In this document: positions 9,015 through 18,023 of the stretch, one piece after another | How the letters are laid out: every line of letters starts with the position of its first letter | Numbering within the stretch: the stretch's first letter is position 1 | Assembly (NCBI RefSeq): GCF_039769985.1 | Contig: NZ_JBDNCH010000002.1 | Location: 2,790,001-2,854,000, forward strand | Reading direction: 5' to 3' | DNA: 64,000 nt | Source: Ponticoccus litoralis | GTDB lineage: Bacteria; Pseudomonadota; Alphaproteobacteria; Rhodobacterales; Rhodobacteraceae | Notes under the pieces: model-generated | Seen by the model: the letters and a program-made list of their open reading frames with translations, nothing else | The model's database searches: none | Told to the model about the DNA's origin: nothing | Made by a program: the position numbers and the translations under genes

Positions 9015-9686
9015 ATGCGGAGATTTGCGGACATTCTGGAGATTGCGGCAGAGCGCAAGGGCGGGCGCGCGGCGGTGCTGGCGGATATGCCGGCGGTGCT
9101 CTCCGCCGATGCGCTGGCGGCGATCCCGGACGAGCGCTGGCTGGCGCAGATGGCGCGCGGCATCCTGCAGACCGGGATCAGCTGGACGGTGGTGGACCGC
9201 AAGTGGCCCGGCATCCTCGAGGCCTTCCATGGCTTCGACGTGGCCCGCGTTTCGATGATGTCGGACGACTGGTTCGATGCGCTGATCGCCGACACCCGGA
9301 TCATCCGCTCGCCGCCGAAGGTGCGGGCGGTGCAGGAGAACGCGGTCTTCATCCGCGAGATCGCCGCGGCGCATGGCTCTTTCGGGCGCTGGGTCGGGGA
9401 TTGGCCCGCAGAGGATTTCGCGGGTCTTCTGGCGCGGCTGAAGGCCGATGGGGCGCGGCTGGGCGGGACGACCGGCGCCTATACGCTGCGGGTCATGGGG
9501 AAGGAGGGCTATATCCTCTCCGCCTCGGTGGTGGCGCGGCTGGCGGAAGAAGGGGTCGTGGACAAGGCGCCGACCTCGCGAAAGGCCCGGGCGGCGGTTC
9601 AGGACGCCTTCAACCGGTGGCGGGCGGAGAGCGGGCAGAGCCTGACCGTGATCAGCCGGGTTCTGGCGCAAAGCATCGACGCCTGA
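9015..9686 (+). CDS. DNA-3-methyladenine glycosylase I-like (Tag family) protein
   Basis: A 223-residue HhH-type glycosylase. Family features are GILQTGISWTVVDRKWPGI and EAFHGFDVARV (cf. the QAGLSW segment of Tag) and IIRSPPKVRAVQENA. Tag excises 3-methyladenine from DNA. The four zinc-binding Cys/His residues of E. coli Tag are not evident here, so this is a divergent branch and the substrate is uncertain. The ATG at 9015 lies after GGGGGCGGC, a weak ribosome site. It is followed by three back-to-back hairpins. Confidence 0.8.
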   Translation: MRRFADILEIAAERKGGRAAVLADMPAVLSADALAAIPDERWLAQMARGILQTGISWTVVDRKWPGILEAFHGFDVARVSMMSDDWFDALIADTRIIRSPPKVRAVQENAVFIREIAAAHGSFGRWVGDWPAEDFAGLLARLKADGARLGGTTGAYTLRVMGKEGYILSASVVARLAEEGVVDKAPTSRKARAAVQDAFNRWRAESGQSLTVISRVLAQSIDA

Positions 9687-9702
9687 CTTCCGGTCTGGGG
9701 GA

Positions 9703-9766
9703 AGCGCCGTCGACGGCGCTTTGAAGCCGCGTCGGCGCGGCTTCACAAGGCTGTTCTAACAGCCTT
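9703..9766. repeat. Three consecutive perfect hairpins after the glycosylase gene
   Basis: An 18-bp palindrome (AGCGCCGTCGACGGCGCT, 9703-9720) is followed by a 9-bp stem with a TCGG loop (9723-9731 with 9736-9744) and a 9-bp stem with a 2-base loop (9747-9755 with 9758-9766). There is no U-tract, so this looks like a REP-type or transcript-end structure more than a standard terminator. The following 230 bases up to 10000 hold no gene I can support. Confidence 0.85.
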
Positions 9767-10000
9767 CCACGCGTCGGGATTGCAGACGCCCGGACAGGCG
9801 CGGCGGGTCAGGCGCGGCGGGCCCCTGCGGGCCAATAGGCGAGGCGCGCGGTTTCCGCCGGTCAGAGCGGGCAGGGGGCCAACAGCCGAGCCGCGCGCAG
9901 AGCAGGGGGCGCCTGCGCCGGAGGCTGCGGCCCGGCGGACCGGCTTGGCAATCCGCGTCCGGTGGCTATGGTGGCGGCGTTCCAAAGAAGGAGGCCACCG

Positions 10001-10742
10001 ATGCCAGAACTCCGCCATGTCGACGGTCCGCGCGGCGACCGGCTTGCCTGTGTGAAAACCGAAGGCCGGGGGCCCTGCGTGGTCTTCCTGTCCGGCTATC
10101 GCTCGGACATGGAGGGCACCAAGGCGGTCCATCTCGAGGGCTGGGCCCGGGCGCGCGGGCAGGCCTTCCTGAGGCTGGATTATGCCGGGCACGGCGCCTC
10201 GGGCGGTGTCTTCGAAGAGGGCTGCATCGGCGACTGGGCGGCGGATGCCGAATCGGTGATCCGCGCCATGGCGCCGGGGCCGGTGGTGCTGGTCGGCTCT
10301 TCCATGGGCGGCTGGATCGGCTGCCTTCTGGCGCGGCGCCTGCCGGAGGTCGCGGGCTTCATCGGCATCGCCGCCGCGCCGGACTTCACCGAGGACGGCT
10401 TCTGGGCGGGCTTCTCCGAGGACGAGCGGCAGCAGGTCATGGAGACCGGGCAGCTGCTGATGCCCTCGGCTTATGAGGACCCCTATGTGGTGACGCGCCG
10501 CCTGATCGAGGACGAGCCGCGACAACCTTGTCCTGCAGGCCCCCCTGCCGATGCCCTGGCCGGTCCGCCTGTTGCAGGGCACCTGCGACGAGGCGGTCAG
10601 CCGCGAGACCGCCCTGCGGCTTCTGGATCATATCGACGGCCCGGATGCCCGCCTGACGCTGGTCAAACACGCCGACCACCGCTTTTCTACACCCGAGACG
10701 CTTGCCCTGATCGAAGCCGCGCTGGAGGAGGTTCTGGCGTGA
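10001..10742 (+). CDS. Alpha/beta hydrolase (one-base insertion as sequenced)
   Basis: Start ATG 10001 with AAGGAGG ten bases upstream. Repaired length is 246 residues. The nucleophile elbow is VGSSMGGW (Ser catalytic), with LDYAGHGASGG before it and HADHRFS supplying the catalytic His near the end. It resembles short-chain acyl esterase/thioesterases of the ABHD10 type. The frame shifts near 10515: ...RRLIED continues in another frame as RDNLVLQAPLPMPWPVRLLQG, consistent with one extra base. Its stop overlaps the next hydrolase start (GTGA), so the two form an operon. Confidence 0.8.
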
Positions 10743-11676
10743 CCGTCACCGGGCGGGGCCTGTCCGAACGACCGGGCGGCGGCCCCGGCCCGGAGATCCC
10801 GGCGGGCGGCGTTTCGGACTGGCTGGCGGCGCGCGAGGCGGGGGTTGTGGACCTGCGCCCCGGGGCGGAAAAGCGCGTGCTTTGGGCCGGCAGGCCGGAG
10901 GCGCGCACCGATTGGGCGGTGGTCTACGTGCATGGTTTCTCTGCCTCGGCCGAAGAGCTGCGCCCGCTGCCGGACCGCGTGGCCGGGGGGCTGGGCGCGA
11001 ACCTCTTCTTCACGCGGCTTGCCGGGCACGGGCGCGACGGCGCGGCCATGGCCGAGGCCTCGCTGGAGGACTGGATGCGCGACATGACAGAGGCGCTTGC
11101 GGTGGGGCGCCGGATCGGGCGCCGGGTGCTGGTCATGGGCTGTTCCACCGGCGCGACGCTGATCGCGCTGGCGCTGGCGCGCGACAAGGTGCCGGGGGTG
11201 GCCGAAGTAGCCGGGGCGCCGGAGGCGGCCGAGGTGGCCGGGGCGGTCCTGCTGTCGCCGAACTTCGGGCTGCGCGACCGGCGGTCGGCGATCCTGACCT
11301 GGCCGGGCATGGGCCGGGTTCTGCCGCTGATCCTTGGGCCGGAGCGGGGCTTTGTGCCCCGCAACGCCGGACATGCGGCGGCATGGACCACGCGCTATCC
11401 CGTGGGGGCGCTGATCCCGATGGCACGGGCAGTGCAGGCGTCGCGCCGGGTCCGGGGCCTGTCGGTTCCGGTGCTCACGGTCCTCGATCCGGGCGACACG
11501 GTGGTCGATCCCCGCATCAGCCGCACCATGGCGGCGCGCTGGGGGCCGAGGTGCAGGAGGTCCGGGTGGGCGACGGGGACGATCCCGCCCGCCACATCAT
11601 CGCGGGCGAGATCCTGTCCCCGGGCATGACGGCGCCGGTCGCGGCGCAGGTGCTGGACTGGGCGCGCGGCCTGTGA
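10739..11676 (+). CDS. Alpha/beta hydrolase, lysophospholipase/esterase-like (one-base deletion as sequenced)
   Basis: GTG start at 10739 inside the stop of the previous gene, with GGAGG upstream. Repaired length is 312 residues. VVYVHGFSASAEEL forms the oxyanion region, MGCSTGATL the nucleophile elbow, and ARHIIAGEI carries the likely catalytic His. After RISRTMAARW one G is missing from the run at 11541-11545. Adding it joins GAEVQEVRVGDGDDPARH in frame to a stop at 11676. The substrate is unknown; the pairing with another alpha/beta hydrolase suggests a shared acyl-ester substrate. Confidence 0.8.
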
Positions 11677-11959
11677 TCCCTGCCGACCCCGTGCGGAAGG
11701 TGCATTGACCGCCCCGCGACCGTGGCCAAGGGGGGCTGGTCCCCGCCCCTGCCCGGATCGCGGTATGGGGACATTGATGCACGGGGGCGCCCCGGCGCCT
11801 TGCCCGCGCATCTGCAGCGCGGACCCCCCGCGTCTTGCTGCCGTGTCTTGCTGCCGCTTCCTGTCAGGAACCGGGTTCCGTGGCTGGCCGTTCGCGGGCA
11901 TGATCATCGGGCGGGCCGGGCATCACGCAGACCCGCCAGCACGGCAAGGGAGACGCGAC

Positions 11960-12393
11960 ATGGAACAACGGATCAGCCTGATAACCCTTGGCTGCCGCGA
12001 CATCGCGGCGGCGGCGGCCTTTTACGAGGCCATGGGCTGGCGCCGGGTCGAAACGCCGGACGGCATCGTCGTCTTCGACCTGATCGGGCAGGCCCTGGGC
12101 CTCTACCCGCTGGAGGATCTGGCCCGCGACATGGGCGTGGTGCCGGGCACGCTGGGGACCGGCGCCGCCACGCTGGCCTACAACGTCCGCGAAAAACCCG
12201 AGGTCACCGCGCTTCTGGCCCGCGCCGAAGCGGCGGGCGCGCAGATCCTGAAACCCGCGCATGACGTCTTCTGGGGGGGCATATCGGCTATTTCTCGGAC
12301 CCCGAGGGCCATGTCTGGGAGATCGCGCACAACCCCTTCTCGACCCTGGCCCCGGATGGCGCGTTCCGCTGGAACGGCTATGCCGAAGGCTGA
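11960..12393 (+). CDS. VOC-superfamily (glyoxalase-like) protein (one-base deletion as sequenced)
   Basis: Repaired length is 144 residues. It starts MEQRISLITLGCRDIAAAAAF, has the FYEAMGWRRVET element, and ends with GHIGYFSDPEGHVWEIAHN, the standard VOC C-terminal strand with its metal-ligand Glu. A G is missing from the seven-G run at 12273-12279, which breaks the frame just before GHIGYF. The family spans glyoxalases, dioxygenases and resistance proteins, so the reaction is unknown. It lies three bases ahead of the next gene. Confidence 0.82.
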
Positions 12394-12396
12394 GCC

Positions 12397-13024
12397 ATGA
12401 GGCGCCCGCGCTCCATGTGGTCGCTGGAGACACTGGGCCGCGAGCGTCTGTCCCGGCACTTCTGGATGCGCGAGTTCCTCTATTCCGAGATCGGCAATAT
12501 CCACGAGATCGCCAATATCCCCGACGATCCGGACCGGGCGCTGGAGCGGGGCCGCGCCTTTGCCACGCAGCTTCTGGACCCGCTGGAGGAAACCTTCGGG
12601 CGGGTCTTCGTGCGGTCGGGCTACCGCTCTGCGCGGCTGAACGCCTTCGGCAATGCCAACCGCCTGAACTGCGCGCGCAACGATTACCCGCTGGAATGCC
12701 ACATCTGGGACCTGCCCGACCGCCCGGTCGCGGGCGCCTCCGTGGTGCTGCCCTGGTTCGCGGACCGCTATGCCCGGGGCCGCGACTGGCGCGATCTGGC
12801 GTGGTGGCTGCACGATCACCTCGATTATTCCGAGATCTGGTTCTTCCCGAAGCTCTGCGCCTTCAACCTTGCCTCGGCGGCCCGACCCGCTGCGGCGGAT
12901 CGACAGCTACATCGCCCCCCGGGGTAGGCTGCTGCGGGCCGGGGCAGAGCCCTCCGAGGACCGCGCGGCGCGGCAGGCGCGCTACGCGGATTTCCCGCGG
13001 TTCCGGGGCATCGCCCATCCATGA
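12397..13024 (+). CDS. Peptidase M15-like protein, unknown function (one-base insertion as sequenced)
   Basis: Repaired length is 208 residues. SGYRSARLNAFGNANRLNCARND and HIWDLPD resemble the metal-binding core of M15/D-Ala-D-Ala carboxypeptidase-like domains (RSGYRS, then a His/Asp pair), though the full ligand set is not obvious. A frame break near 12875 is explained by one extra C. Removing it gives FNLAWRPDPLRRIDSYIAPRG and a stop at 13024. It sits between the VOC gene and a methyltransferase in a tight plus-strand cluster. Confidence 0.65.
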
Positions 13025-13037
13025 CGGAGCCCGTGCG

Positions 13038-13634
13038 ATGATCGACAACCGCGCCGTCTACGAGCGGCAGGCCCTGCGCTACGACCGCGAGCGCGGGCGC
13101 TCGCTGTTCGAGGCGCCGTGGTTGCGGGCCTGCGTCGCGGATGTGCCGCCCCGTGGCCGGGTGCTGGATCTCGGCTGCGGCGCCGGGGCGCCCATCGGTG
13201 CGTGGCTGGTGGCGCGGGGCTTCGCCGTGACCGGGGTGGATTTCTCGCCGGCGATGCTGCGGCTGTTCCGCGCCCGGCTGCCCGGCGCAGAGGCGGTCGA
13301 GGCCGACATCGAGGGGCTGTCCCTTGCCGTGCATTTCGATGCGATCATCGGCTGGGGCAGTTTCTTCCACCTGTCCGAAGAGGCGCAGCGCCGCGCCCTG
13401 CCGCGCATCGCGGCCCATCTGGCGCCGGGCGGGCGGCTCTTGCTGACGGTCGGCCCCGGCGCGGGAGAGGCCCTGGGCACGGTCGGCGGAGAAACGGTCT
13501 ATCACGCCTCGCTGGACATCGCGGAGTACCGCGCGATCCTTGCCCGTGGCGGCGTGACGGTGGAACGGTTCAGCCCCGAGGACAGGGAGACCGCGGGGCA
13601 CTCGCTGCTGCTGGCCCGCCGAAGCGCCGCCTGA
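13038..13634 (+). CDS. Class I SAM-dependent methyltransferase
   Basis: A 198-residue protein. Motif I is VLDLGCGAGAPIG (about residues 42-54), the acidic motif II is VTGVDFSPAM, and DAIIGWGSFFHL lies at motif IV. It starts MIDNRAVYERQALRYD, typical of small-molecule methyltransferases of the Methyltransf_25 type. The substrate is unknown. It starts 14 bases after the M15-like gene and probably shares its transcript. Confidence 0.85.
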   Translation: MIDNRAVYERQALRYDRERGRSLFEAPWLRACVADVPPRGRVLDLGCGAGAPIGAWLVARGFAVTGVDFSPAMLRLFRARLPGAEAVEADIEGLSLAVHFDAIIGWGSFFHLSEEAQRRALPRIAAHLAPGGRLLLTVGPGAGEALGTVGGETVYHASLDIAEYRAILARGGVTVERFSPEDRETAGHSLLLARRSAA

Positions 13635-13992
13635 GGGGGCGGGTGCAGAGGGTCGGCTTGGGGGCGGCTGCGCCCGTCCCGGCGCCGGGGGCAGCATCTG
13701 CGGGGGGGGGCGAGATGCCGGGCAAGGGGCCGTGTCGCCCGGCGACGGGCTGCGGCAGGGGGGAGCGGATCGCCGGGACCGGGTGGCCGGAAAATTCCAA
13801 ATTTTCCGGGCCGGATTTCCTGCCGGAAATCCGCGCGCGCCGAAGGCAGGGGCGGGGAAATCCGCCGATGCCCGGCGGGTTTGGCTTTCGTCCGCCGACC
13901 GCTTTGATAGGGTGCGCGCGCAATCAGGCAGCGCGGGGCGGTTTAGGTGAAGACTATGACAGGGCAGGGCGAATTGGCAGCCGAGGGCGCGC
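13635..13992. other. Gene-free stretch with a hairpin pair
   Basis: I see no supportable gene in these 358 bases. The region has an eight-G run near 13703 and a pair of stem-loops at 13787-13833, listed separately. Confidence 0.5.
13787..13833. repeat. Paired hairpins
   Basis: Two adjacent perfect stem-loops: CCGGAAAATT paired with AATTTTCCGG around a CCA loop (13787-13809), and CGGATTTCC paired with GGAAATCCG around TGCC (13812-13833). The architecture is the same as the hairpin pairs at 17851-17899 and 30608-30661. Confidence 0.85.
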
Positions 13993-14703
13993 GTGCCTGA
14001 ACCGCTCGTGTTCCTGCCGGGGCTGATGGCCGACTTGCGCCAGTTTGCGCCGCAGATCGGCGTCTTCTCGCCCGAGCGGGCGGTGATGGTCGCGCCCCTG
14101 CAGGGGGGCGAACGCATCGAGGAGATGGCCTCGGGGCTGCTGGATGTGCTGCCCAAGCGGTCCGCCCTCGTGGGTGCGGGGCTTGGCGGCATGGTCGCGC
14201 TGGAGGTCATCCGCCGCGCCCCGGACCGGGTTGCGCGGCTGGCCCTCATGGACACGACGCCGCTGGCGGCAACGCCGCAGCAGGTCGCCGATATCGAACC
14301 GCGCATCATCCGCGCCCGCGCCGGCAAGTTCGCCGAGGTCATGGCGGAAGAGGTGGCCGCCGCCGACCTCGCCCCCGGGCCGCAGCGCGCCGAGGTGCTG
14401 GCGCTTGTCGCCGAGATGGCCCGCGGCCTTGGCCCCGAGGCCTATGTCCGCCAGTCCCGCGCGCTGCAACGGCGCCGCGACCAGCAGGGCACCCTGCGGC
14501 GGATCAATGCGCCGGTGCTGGTGCTCTGCGGCGCACAGAACCGCCGCTACGAGGCGAAGCGCCATGCCTTCATGGCAGAGCTGATCCCGGGGGCGAAGCT
14601 GGCGGTGATCGAGGGGGCGGGCCTTCTGCCGACGCTCGAACAGCCCGAGGCGGTTGTGGCGGCCCTGCGCGACTGGCTGAAGATGCCCCTGCTGCTGCGC
14701 TAG
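13993..14703 (+). CDS. Alpha/beta-fold hydrolase lacking the usual catalytic serine
   Basis: A 236-residue protein with GTG start at 13993. The fold is clear: LVFLPGLMADLRQF oxyanion loop, ALMDTTPLAATPQQ cap region, VLVLCGAQNRRYE before the acid. The nucleophile elbow reads LVGAGLGGM, so the position of the catalytic Ser is Gly. Either this is a non-catalytic member or the codon is misread. The stretch 5' of it is gene-free; downstream is a converging DUF6500 gene. Confidence 0.78.
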   Translation: MPEPLVFLPGLMADLRQFAPQIGVFSPERAVMVAPLQGGERIEEMASGLLDVLPKRSALVGAGLGGMVALEVIRRAPDRVARLALMDTTPLAATPQQVADIEPRIIRARAGKFAEVMAEEVAAADLAPGPQRAEVLALVAEMARGLGPEAYVRQSRALQRRRDQQGTLRRINAPVLVLCGAQNRRYEAKRHAFMAELIPGAKLAVIEGAGLLPTLEQPEAVVAALRDWLKMPLLLR

Positions 14704-14894
14704 GCGGCTCCGCACGGCAGTGCCGGTCCGGTAGGGCTTCTTCCGCTGCCGCCCCTGCGGGGTGACCATGCGGGCGGACCGCCGTGGGCATCCGCGTTTG
14801 TCATGGGGGGGCTTTGACCGGCACCCTCGGAAAGGCCGAAAGCAGGGGGCTGGACTGCGCGGGGGGCGTATCGGCAGGGCCGCGCTGCCGCGGC

Positions 14895-15113
14895 TCAGGC
14901 GCCTGAACGGATCATCTCCCGGATCTTTGTCGCCTTCTCGAAGTGGTCCAACTCGTGGGTCCTGATCCACCATTCGGCGGCTTCCATGAGCAGCTCGGGG
15001 TCATCGTTCTTGTTGGCGAAAAACGCATAGAACGAAAGTCCCACGGTCTCGCCTTTCCGGGCGATCCTGTCGTTGCAGATCGCGATTGCCTTGGTTCTCA
15101 GCGATGGGCGCAT
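14895..15113 (-). CDS. DUF6500-type small protein
   Basis: A 72-residue protein starting MRPSLRTKAIAICNDRIARK, with the well-conserved core GLSFYAFFANKNDDPELLME and a C-terminal HELDHFEKATKIREMI. I recognise it as a small conserved Rhodobacterales/proteobacterial family (DUF6500) without assigned function. The ATG at 15113 follows AGAGAAG. No membrane segment or cysteines. It converges on the hydrolase gene and is divergent from rnpB. Confidence 0.75.
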   Translation of the reverse strand: MRPSLRTKAIAICNDRIARKGETVGLSFYAFFANKNDDPELLMEAAEWWIRTHELDHFEKATKIREMIRSGA

Positions 15114-15524
15114 TGGGAATTCGCTTCTCTTGGTCTCTGACGTGCGGATTGGAACGTATAGGGAACGGGCGCGCGCCGCAAGGCGTGCGAAGCGCTGGTC
15201 TGGCCTCGAAGCGCAGATCTGCGGCAGGCCGAGAAAATTGCCCGCGCTGCGCTTTGGCTTGTGCATCGGCGCTGCCGTCTTCGGGCATCCCTGTCGGTCG
15301 GCGCCGCACATGGGCAAGCCCTGTGGTGTCGAACAGTTCCGGGGCCGCGCCGCTTTGTCCGGCCCCTGCCGGGCCGTCTTTCGCCACCCGCACGCGGCCC
15401 GCATGGGTCGCCGGTGCCATGGGCGCCCGGCCCCATGCCCCGGTGCGGACTGCCGGGGCCGGGCGGTAGGGTCCCCTGCCGAGACTTTTGCCCGGCGGCA
15501 TTCACACCAACCGCCCGAATGCGC

Positions 15525-15553
15525 TTGACCGGCGCCCGCCGCCTGCCTATCGC
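15525..15553 (+). promoter_or_regulatory. Likely sigma-70 promoter of rnpB
   Basis: TTGACC at 15525-15530, a 17-base spacer, and TATCGC at 15548-15553, ending ten bases before the first base of the RNase P RNA stem. The -35 is strong and the -10 is weak. Confidence 0.5.
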
Positions 15554-15562
15554 TGCCCTCGC

Positions 15563-15972
15563 GCGGAAGGCCGGACGGCCGCTTTGGGGGCGCAAGCCCC
15601 CGAGAGGAAAGTCCGGACTCGCCAAGGCATCGGTGCCGGGTAACGCCCGGGCAGGGCAACCTGACGGAAAGCGCCACAGAAAACAGACCGCCCGTCATGC
15701 CCGAGGGTTTCCAAGGGATGCCATGGCGGGTCAGGGTGAAACGGTGGGGTAAGAGCCCACCGGGGGGCTGGCAACAGCGCCCGCATGGCAAGCCCCACCG
15801 GGAGCAATGCCAAATAGGGACCCCGCGTGCGTTCGCGGACAGGGCCGCCTTGGCCCGAGGGGGCCGGGTTGGCAGCTAGAGCCGTGCAGCAATGTACGGC
15901 GCAGAGGAATGGTCGTCTGAGGGCGGGTTTCGGCCCGTCCAACAACAGAATCCGGCTTACAGGCCTTCCGCG
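15563..15972 (+). ncRNA. rnpB: RNase P RNA (class A)
   Basis: The catalytic RNA that trims the 5' ends of precursor tRNAs. The P1 stem is closed by GCGGAAGGCC (15563-15572) and GGCCTTCCGC (15962-15971). Inside are the invariant GAGGAAAGTCCGG (about 15600-15612) of the catalytic core, AACAGCGCCCGCATGG and GGGAGCAATGCCAAATAGG around P8-P9, CAGAGGAATGGTCG, and ACAGAATCCGGCTTACAGG at the 3' end. About 410 nucleotides, normal for an alphaproteobacterium. Confidence 0.95.
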
Positions 15973-16007
15973 CATCGAAAAACCGCGCCGCAGGGCGGTC
16001 GCGGCGC

Positions 16008-16035
16008 TTGACTCGGTCGCGAGGGCCGTTAAAAG
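16008..16035 (+). promoter_or_regulatory. Likely sigma-70 promoter of rpmG
   Basis: TTGACT at 16008-16013 and TAAAAG at 16030-16035 with a 16-base spacer, 56 bases before the rpmG start codon and just after rnpB. Confidence 0.5.
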
Positions 16036-16090
16036 GCGGGCTTCGAGACAGATTTCACATGGGCGCCCCCCATGTTCCAGGAGACGAGAC

Positions 16091-16258
16091 ATGGCGAAGC
16101 CGACCACCATCAAGATCCGCCTGAATTCGACCGCGGGCACTGGCCACTTCTACGTGACCAAGAAAAACGCACGCACGATGACCGAGAAGATGTCGATCCG
16201 CAAGTTCGACCCGGTTGCGCGCAAGCACGTCGAATACAAGGAAGGCAAGATCAAGTAA
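16091..16258 (+). CDS. rpmG: Ribosomal protein bL33
   Basis: A 55-residue basic protein: MAKPTTIKIRLNSTAGTGHF, then YVTKKNARTM, KFDPVARKHV and YKEGKIK. This is the cysteine-free form of L33 (no zinc ligands), as expected in alphaproteobacteria. It is a 50S subunit component. It follows rnpB by 118 bases and is ended by a hairpin terminator. Confidence 0.96.
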   Translation: MAKPTTIKIRLNSTAGTGHFYVTKKNARTMTEKMSIRKFDPVARKHVEYKEGKIK

Positions 16259-16287
16259 GATCGCGCCCGTCCATTTTGGACACCGCC

Positions 16288-16317
16288 AAAGCCGCGACCC
16301 GACGGGGAGCGGCTTTT
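16288..16317 (+). terminator. Rho-independent terminator of rpmG
   Basis: AAAGCCGC (16288-16295) pairs with GCGGCTTT (16309-16316) and is followed by T, giving a short U-tract, 29 bases after the rpmG stop. The A residues on the 5' side may let it act weakly on the convergent cupin gene too. Confidence 0.75.
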
Positions 16318-16348
16318 GTCGTTTCAGGACAGGGCCCGCGGGTCGGGC

Positions 16349-16810
16349 CTACCTGGGCAGCGGCTCTGCCGGAGCGCCGGCCTCTGTCGTCCAGCGCCGC
16401 GCGCCGCCGCCGCAGCGCTCCACATGCAGGACCCGGTCCTCGCCGGGGTAATGCACCCGGTCGCGCGGGGCGCGGGTTCCGATGACAAGATAGCGTGCCG
16501 GGCTGTCGCTGCGATTCTCCAGCCGGTGCCCCAGCGCCTGACCGGCGGGAAAGGTCGCGGCCTCCCCGGCGTCCAGCGGCACCTCGTCCTCGCCCTCGAC
16601 AAGGATCACGCTGCCCTCGAGCATGTAGACCATCTCGTCCTCGTCCTCGTGCCAATGCGCGTGGCTGGACCGGGCGCCGGGGGCGAGGGTCTCGACCAGG
16701 GCGCCGAACTGGGTCAATCCGCCGCTGTCGCTGAACAAGAGCGCCTCATAGGCGCCAAGCACCCCGTCTCCGGATTCGCGCCGGACGCTGTCTGGCTGAT
16801 GTTTCGGCAT
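16349..16810 (-). CDS. Cupin-domain protein
   Basis: A 153-residue protein. A single cupin barrel has the metal-binding first motif HAHWHEDEDEMVYMLEG (His, His, Glu) and the second motif FPAGQALGHRLEN (His). Four metal ligands are present, so it can bind iron or manganese. Small cupins include dioxygenases, isomerases and storage proteins, and the reaction cannot be inferred. It is alone on the minus strand, between rpmG and the SRPBCC gene. Confidence 0.82.
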   Translation of the reverse strand: MPKHQPDSVRRESGDGVLGAYEALLFSDSGGLTQFGALVETLAPGARSSHAHWHEDEDEMVYMLEGSVILVEGEDEVPLDAGEAATFPAGQALGHRLENRSDSPARYLVIGTRAPRDRVHYPGEDRVLHVERCGGGARRWTTEAGAPAEPLPR

Positions 16811-16982
16811 GGCTCCCCCAAGCGTGACCGTTCTGTCCGCCGGCCTGCCCGCGTTGCGGGAAAGCCGGCCACCATCACTATAGCGGAACTCGTGGCGCGC
16901 GGGGCAGGGATTCCCCGCCGCGCGGACCGAGGGCGGCGGGGACGTGTCTTGCTTGCACCGTCGGTGGCGGTGTCGCGCCGGG

Positions 16983-17399
16983 TCAGACCTGCTCTGCGTG
17001 GCGCTTGAAGCTGTTCAGGATGGCCTGCCAGCCGTCGCGTTGCAGGGCGATGTCGTTCTCTGTCTCGGCGTCGAATTCGGTCACCACGCGGGTGCCGCCG
17101 CCCTCGGGGATGAAGGTGGTTTCGGCCAGCCGCCCGTCGCTCATCCTGAGGGCCACGCGGTCCTTTTCCTCGAAGACCTCGTAGGTGCCCTCGAAATCGA
17201 ATCCGACGCTGCCGTCCCTTGCCTCCATCCGCGCGGCATGGCGCCCGCCCTGCCGGGGCTCGACCAGGGCGGACGGGCAGCACCAGTCCTCCGAGGCGAA
17301 ATTCCACTGGGTGATGTGTTCGGGCGTGATCCACGCCTGCCAGACCTTGTCGATGGAGGCATCGACAAGGGCCTCTACCCTGACCTTTTGCGGTGTCAT
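16983..17399 (-). CDS. SRPBCC (AHSA1-like) domain protein
   Basis: A 138-residue protein starting MTPQKVRVEALVDASIDKVW, with QAWITPEHITQWNFASEDW and a C-terminal GWQAILNSFKRHAE helix. This is the AHSA1/START-like ligand-binding fold. The start at 17399 has AAGGAA upstream. Unlike the second SRPBCC gene of this window (36629) it has no ArsR partner. The role is unknown. Confidence 0.83.
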   Translation of the reverse strand: MTPQKVRVEALVDASIDKVWQAWITPEHITQWNFASEDWCCPSALVEPRQGGRHAARMEARDGSVGFDFEGTYEVFEEKDRVALRMSDGRLAETTFIPEGGGTRVVTEFDAETENDIALQRDGWQAILNSFKRHAEQV

Positions 17400-17458
17400 C
17401 TGCGTTCCTTTCAAGCAAGCCTTCGCCCCGGGGACCGGCCTGGCCGGTGCGGTGGATG

Positions 17459-17773
17459 TTACGGACGGCGCGAGGATCGGGTCAACCGCCGGGCATTCGA
17501 TCCGGCGCGGCGGCTGACCGGGGCCAATGCGGCCAGCGTGGCCGCCTGACAGCCCTTGCCGCCCGCCATCGCGCGCATGGCACGCTCGGCACCGCTGGCG
17601 AAGGCGGCGAGCTTTTCGAAGACCATGCGGGCGGCCTCTTCGGGGCGCAGGGTGCCAAGCGCCATCTGCATCACGCGCAGCTGCACCACCGTGGCGGCGC
17701 TGAACCACAGCTGCCATGTCTTCACCATCAGGCGCTGGTTCTGGTCCATGGTCTTGAAGAGGTGGGTCAGCAT
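17459..17773 (-). CDS. Small phasin-like hypothetical protein
   Basis: A 104-residue, mostly helical protein: MLTHLFKTMDQNQRLMVKTW, QLWFSAATVVQLRVMQMALG, then PEEAARMVFEKLAAF. The amphipathic pattern resembles small phasin-like proteins of Rhodobacterales, but I cannot name a family with certainty. The C-terminal 20 residues are basic (RRAGSNARRLTRSSRRP). The start at 17773 has GGAG upstream. It lies 59 bases upstream of the SRPBCC start on the same strand. Confidence 0.55.
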   Translation of the reverse strand: MLTHLFKTMDQNQRLMVKTWQLWFSAATVVQLRVMQMALGTLRPEEAARMVFEKLAAFASGAERAMRAMAGGKGCQAATLAALAPVSRRAGSNARRLTRSSRRP

Positions 17774-17850
17774 GGGGGGCTCCGGTTGCGGGATCTGGGC
17801 TGTCACCGGATCAAGCCGCGACGGGGCGATCCGGTTCCCCGGCGCGGCGG

Positions 17851-17899
17851 CGATTTCTTCGAAAGAAATCGGGCCGAAATCTTTGGAAGATTTCGGCCC
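17851..17899. repeat. Paired hairpins
   Basis: CGATTTCTT-CGA-AAGAAATCG (17851-17871) is immediately followed by GGGCCGAAATCTT-TGG-AAGATTTCGGCCC (17871-17899): perfect 9- and 13-bp stems with three-base loops. It lies between the phasin-like gene and phosphoglycolate phosphatase and may end transcripts from either side. Confidence 0.88.
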
Positions 17900-18023
17900 C
17901 TGTGTCAGGCGCTGCGAAATGGTCGACGCGGCGGGATAGGTCTGGCTTGCAAGACCGGCGCGGCATGTCGGCGCGGGGCCCGTCACAGGCGCCCCTGCGA
18001 GCGGGCAGGGCTGGCCCGGGGGC

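Noticed and set aside
10001..13634. A pseudogene cluster
   Set aside because: Four neighbouring genes are each broken by one base, but all conserved residues survive on both sides and repaired lengths are normal.
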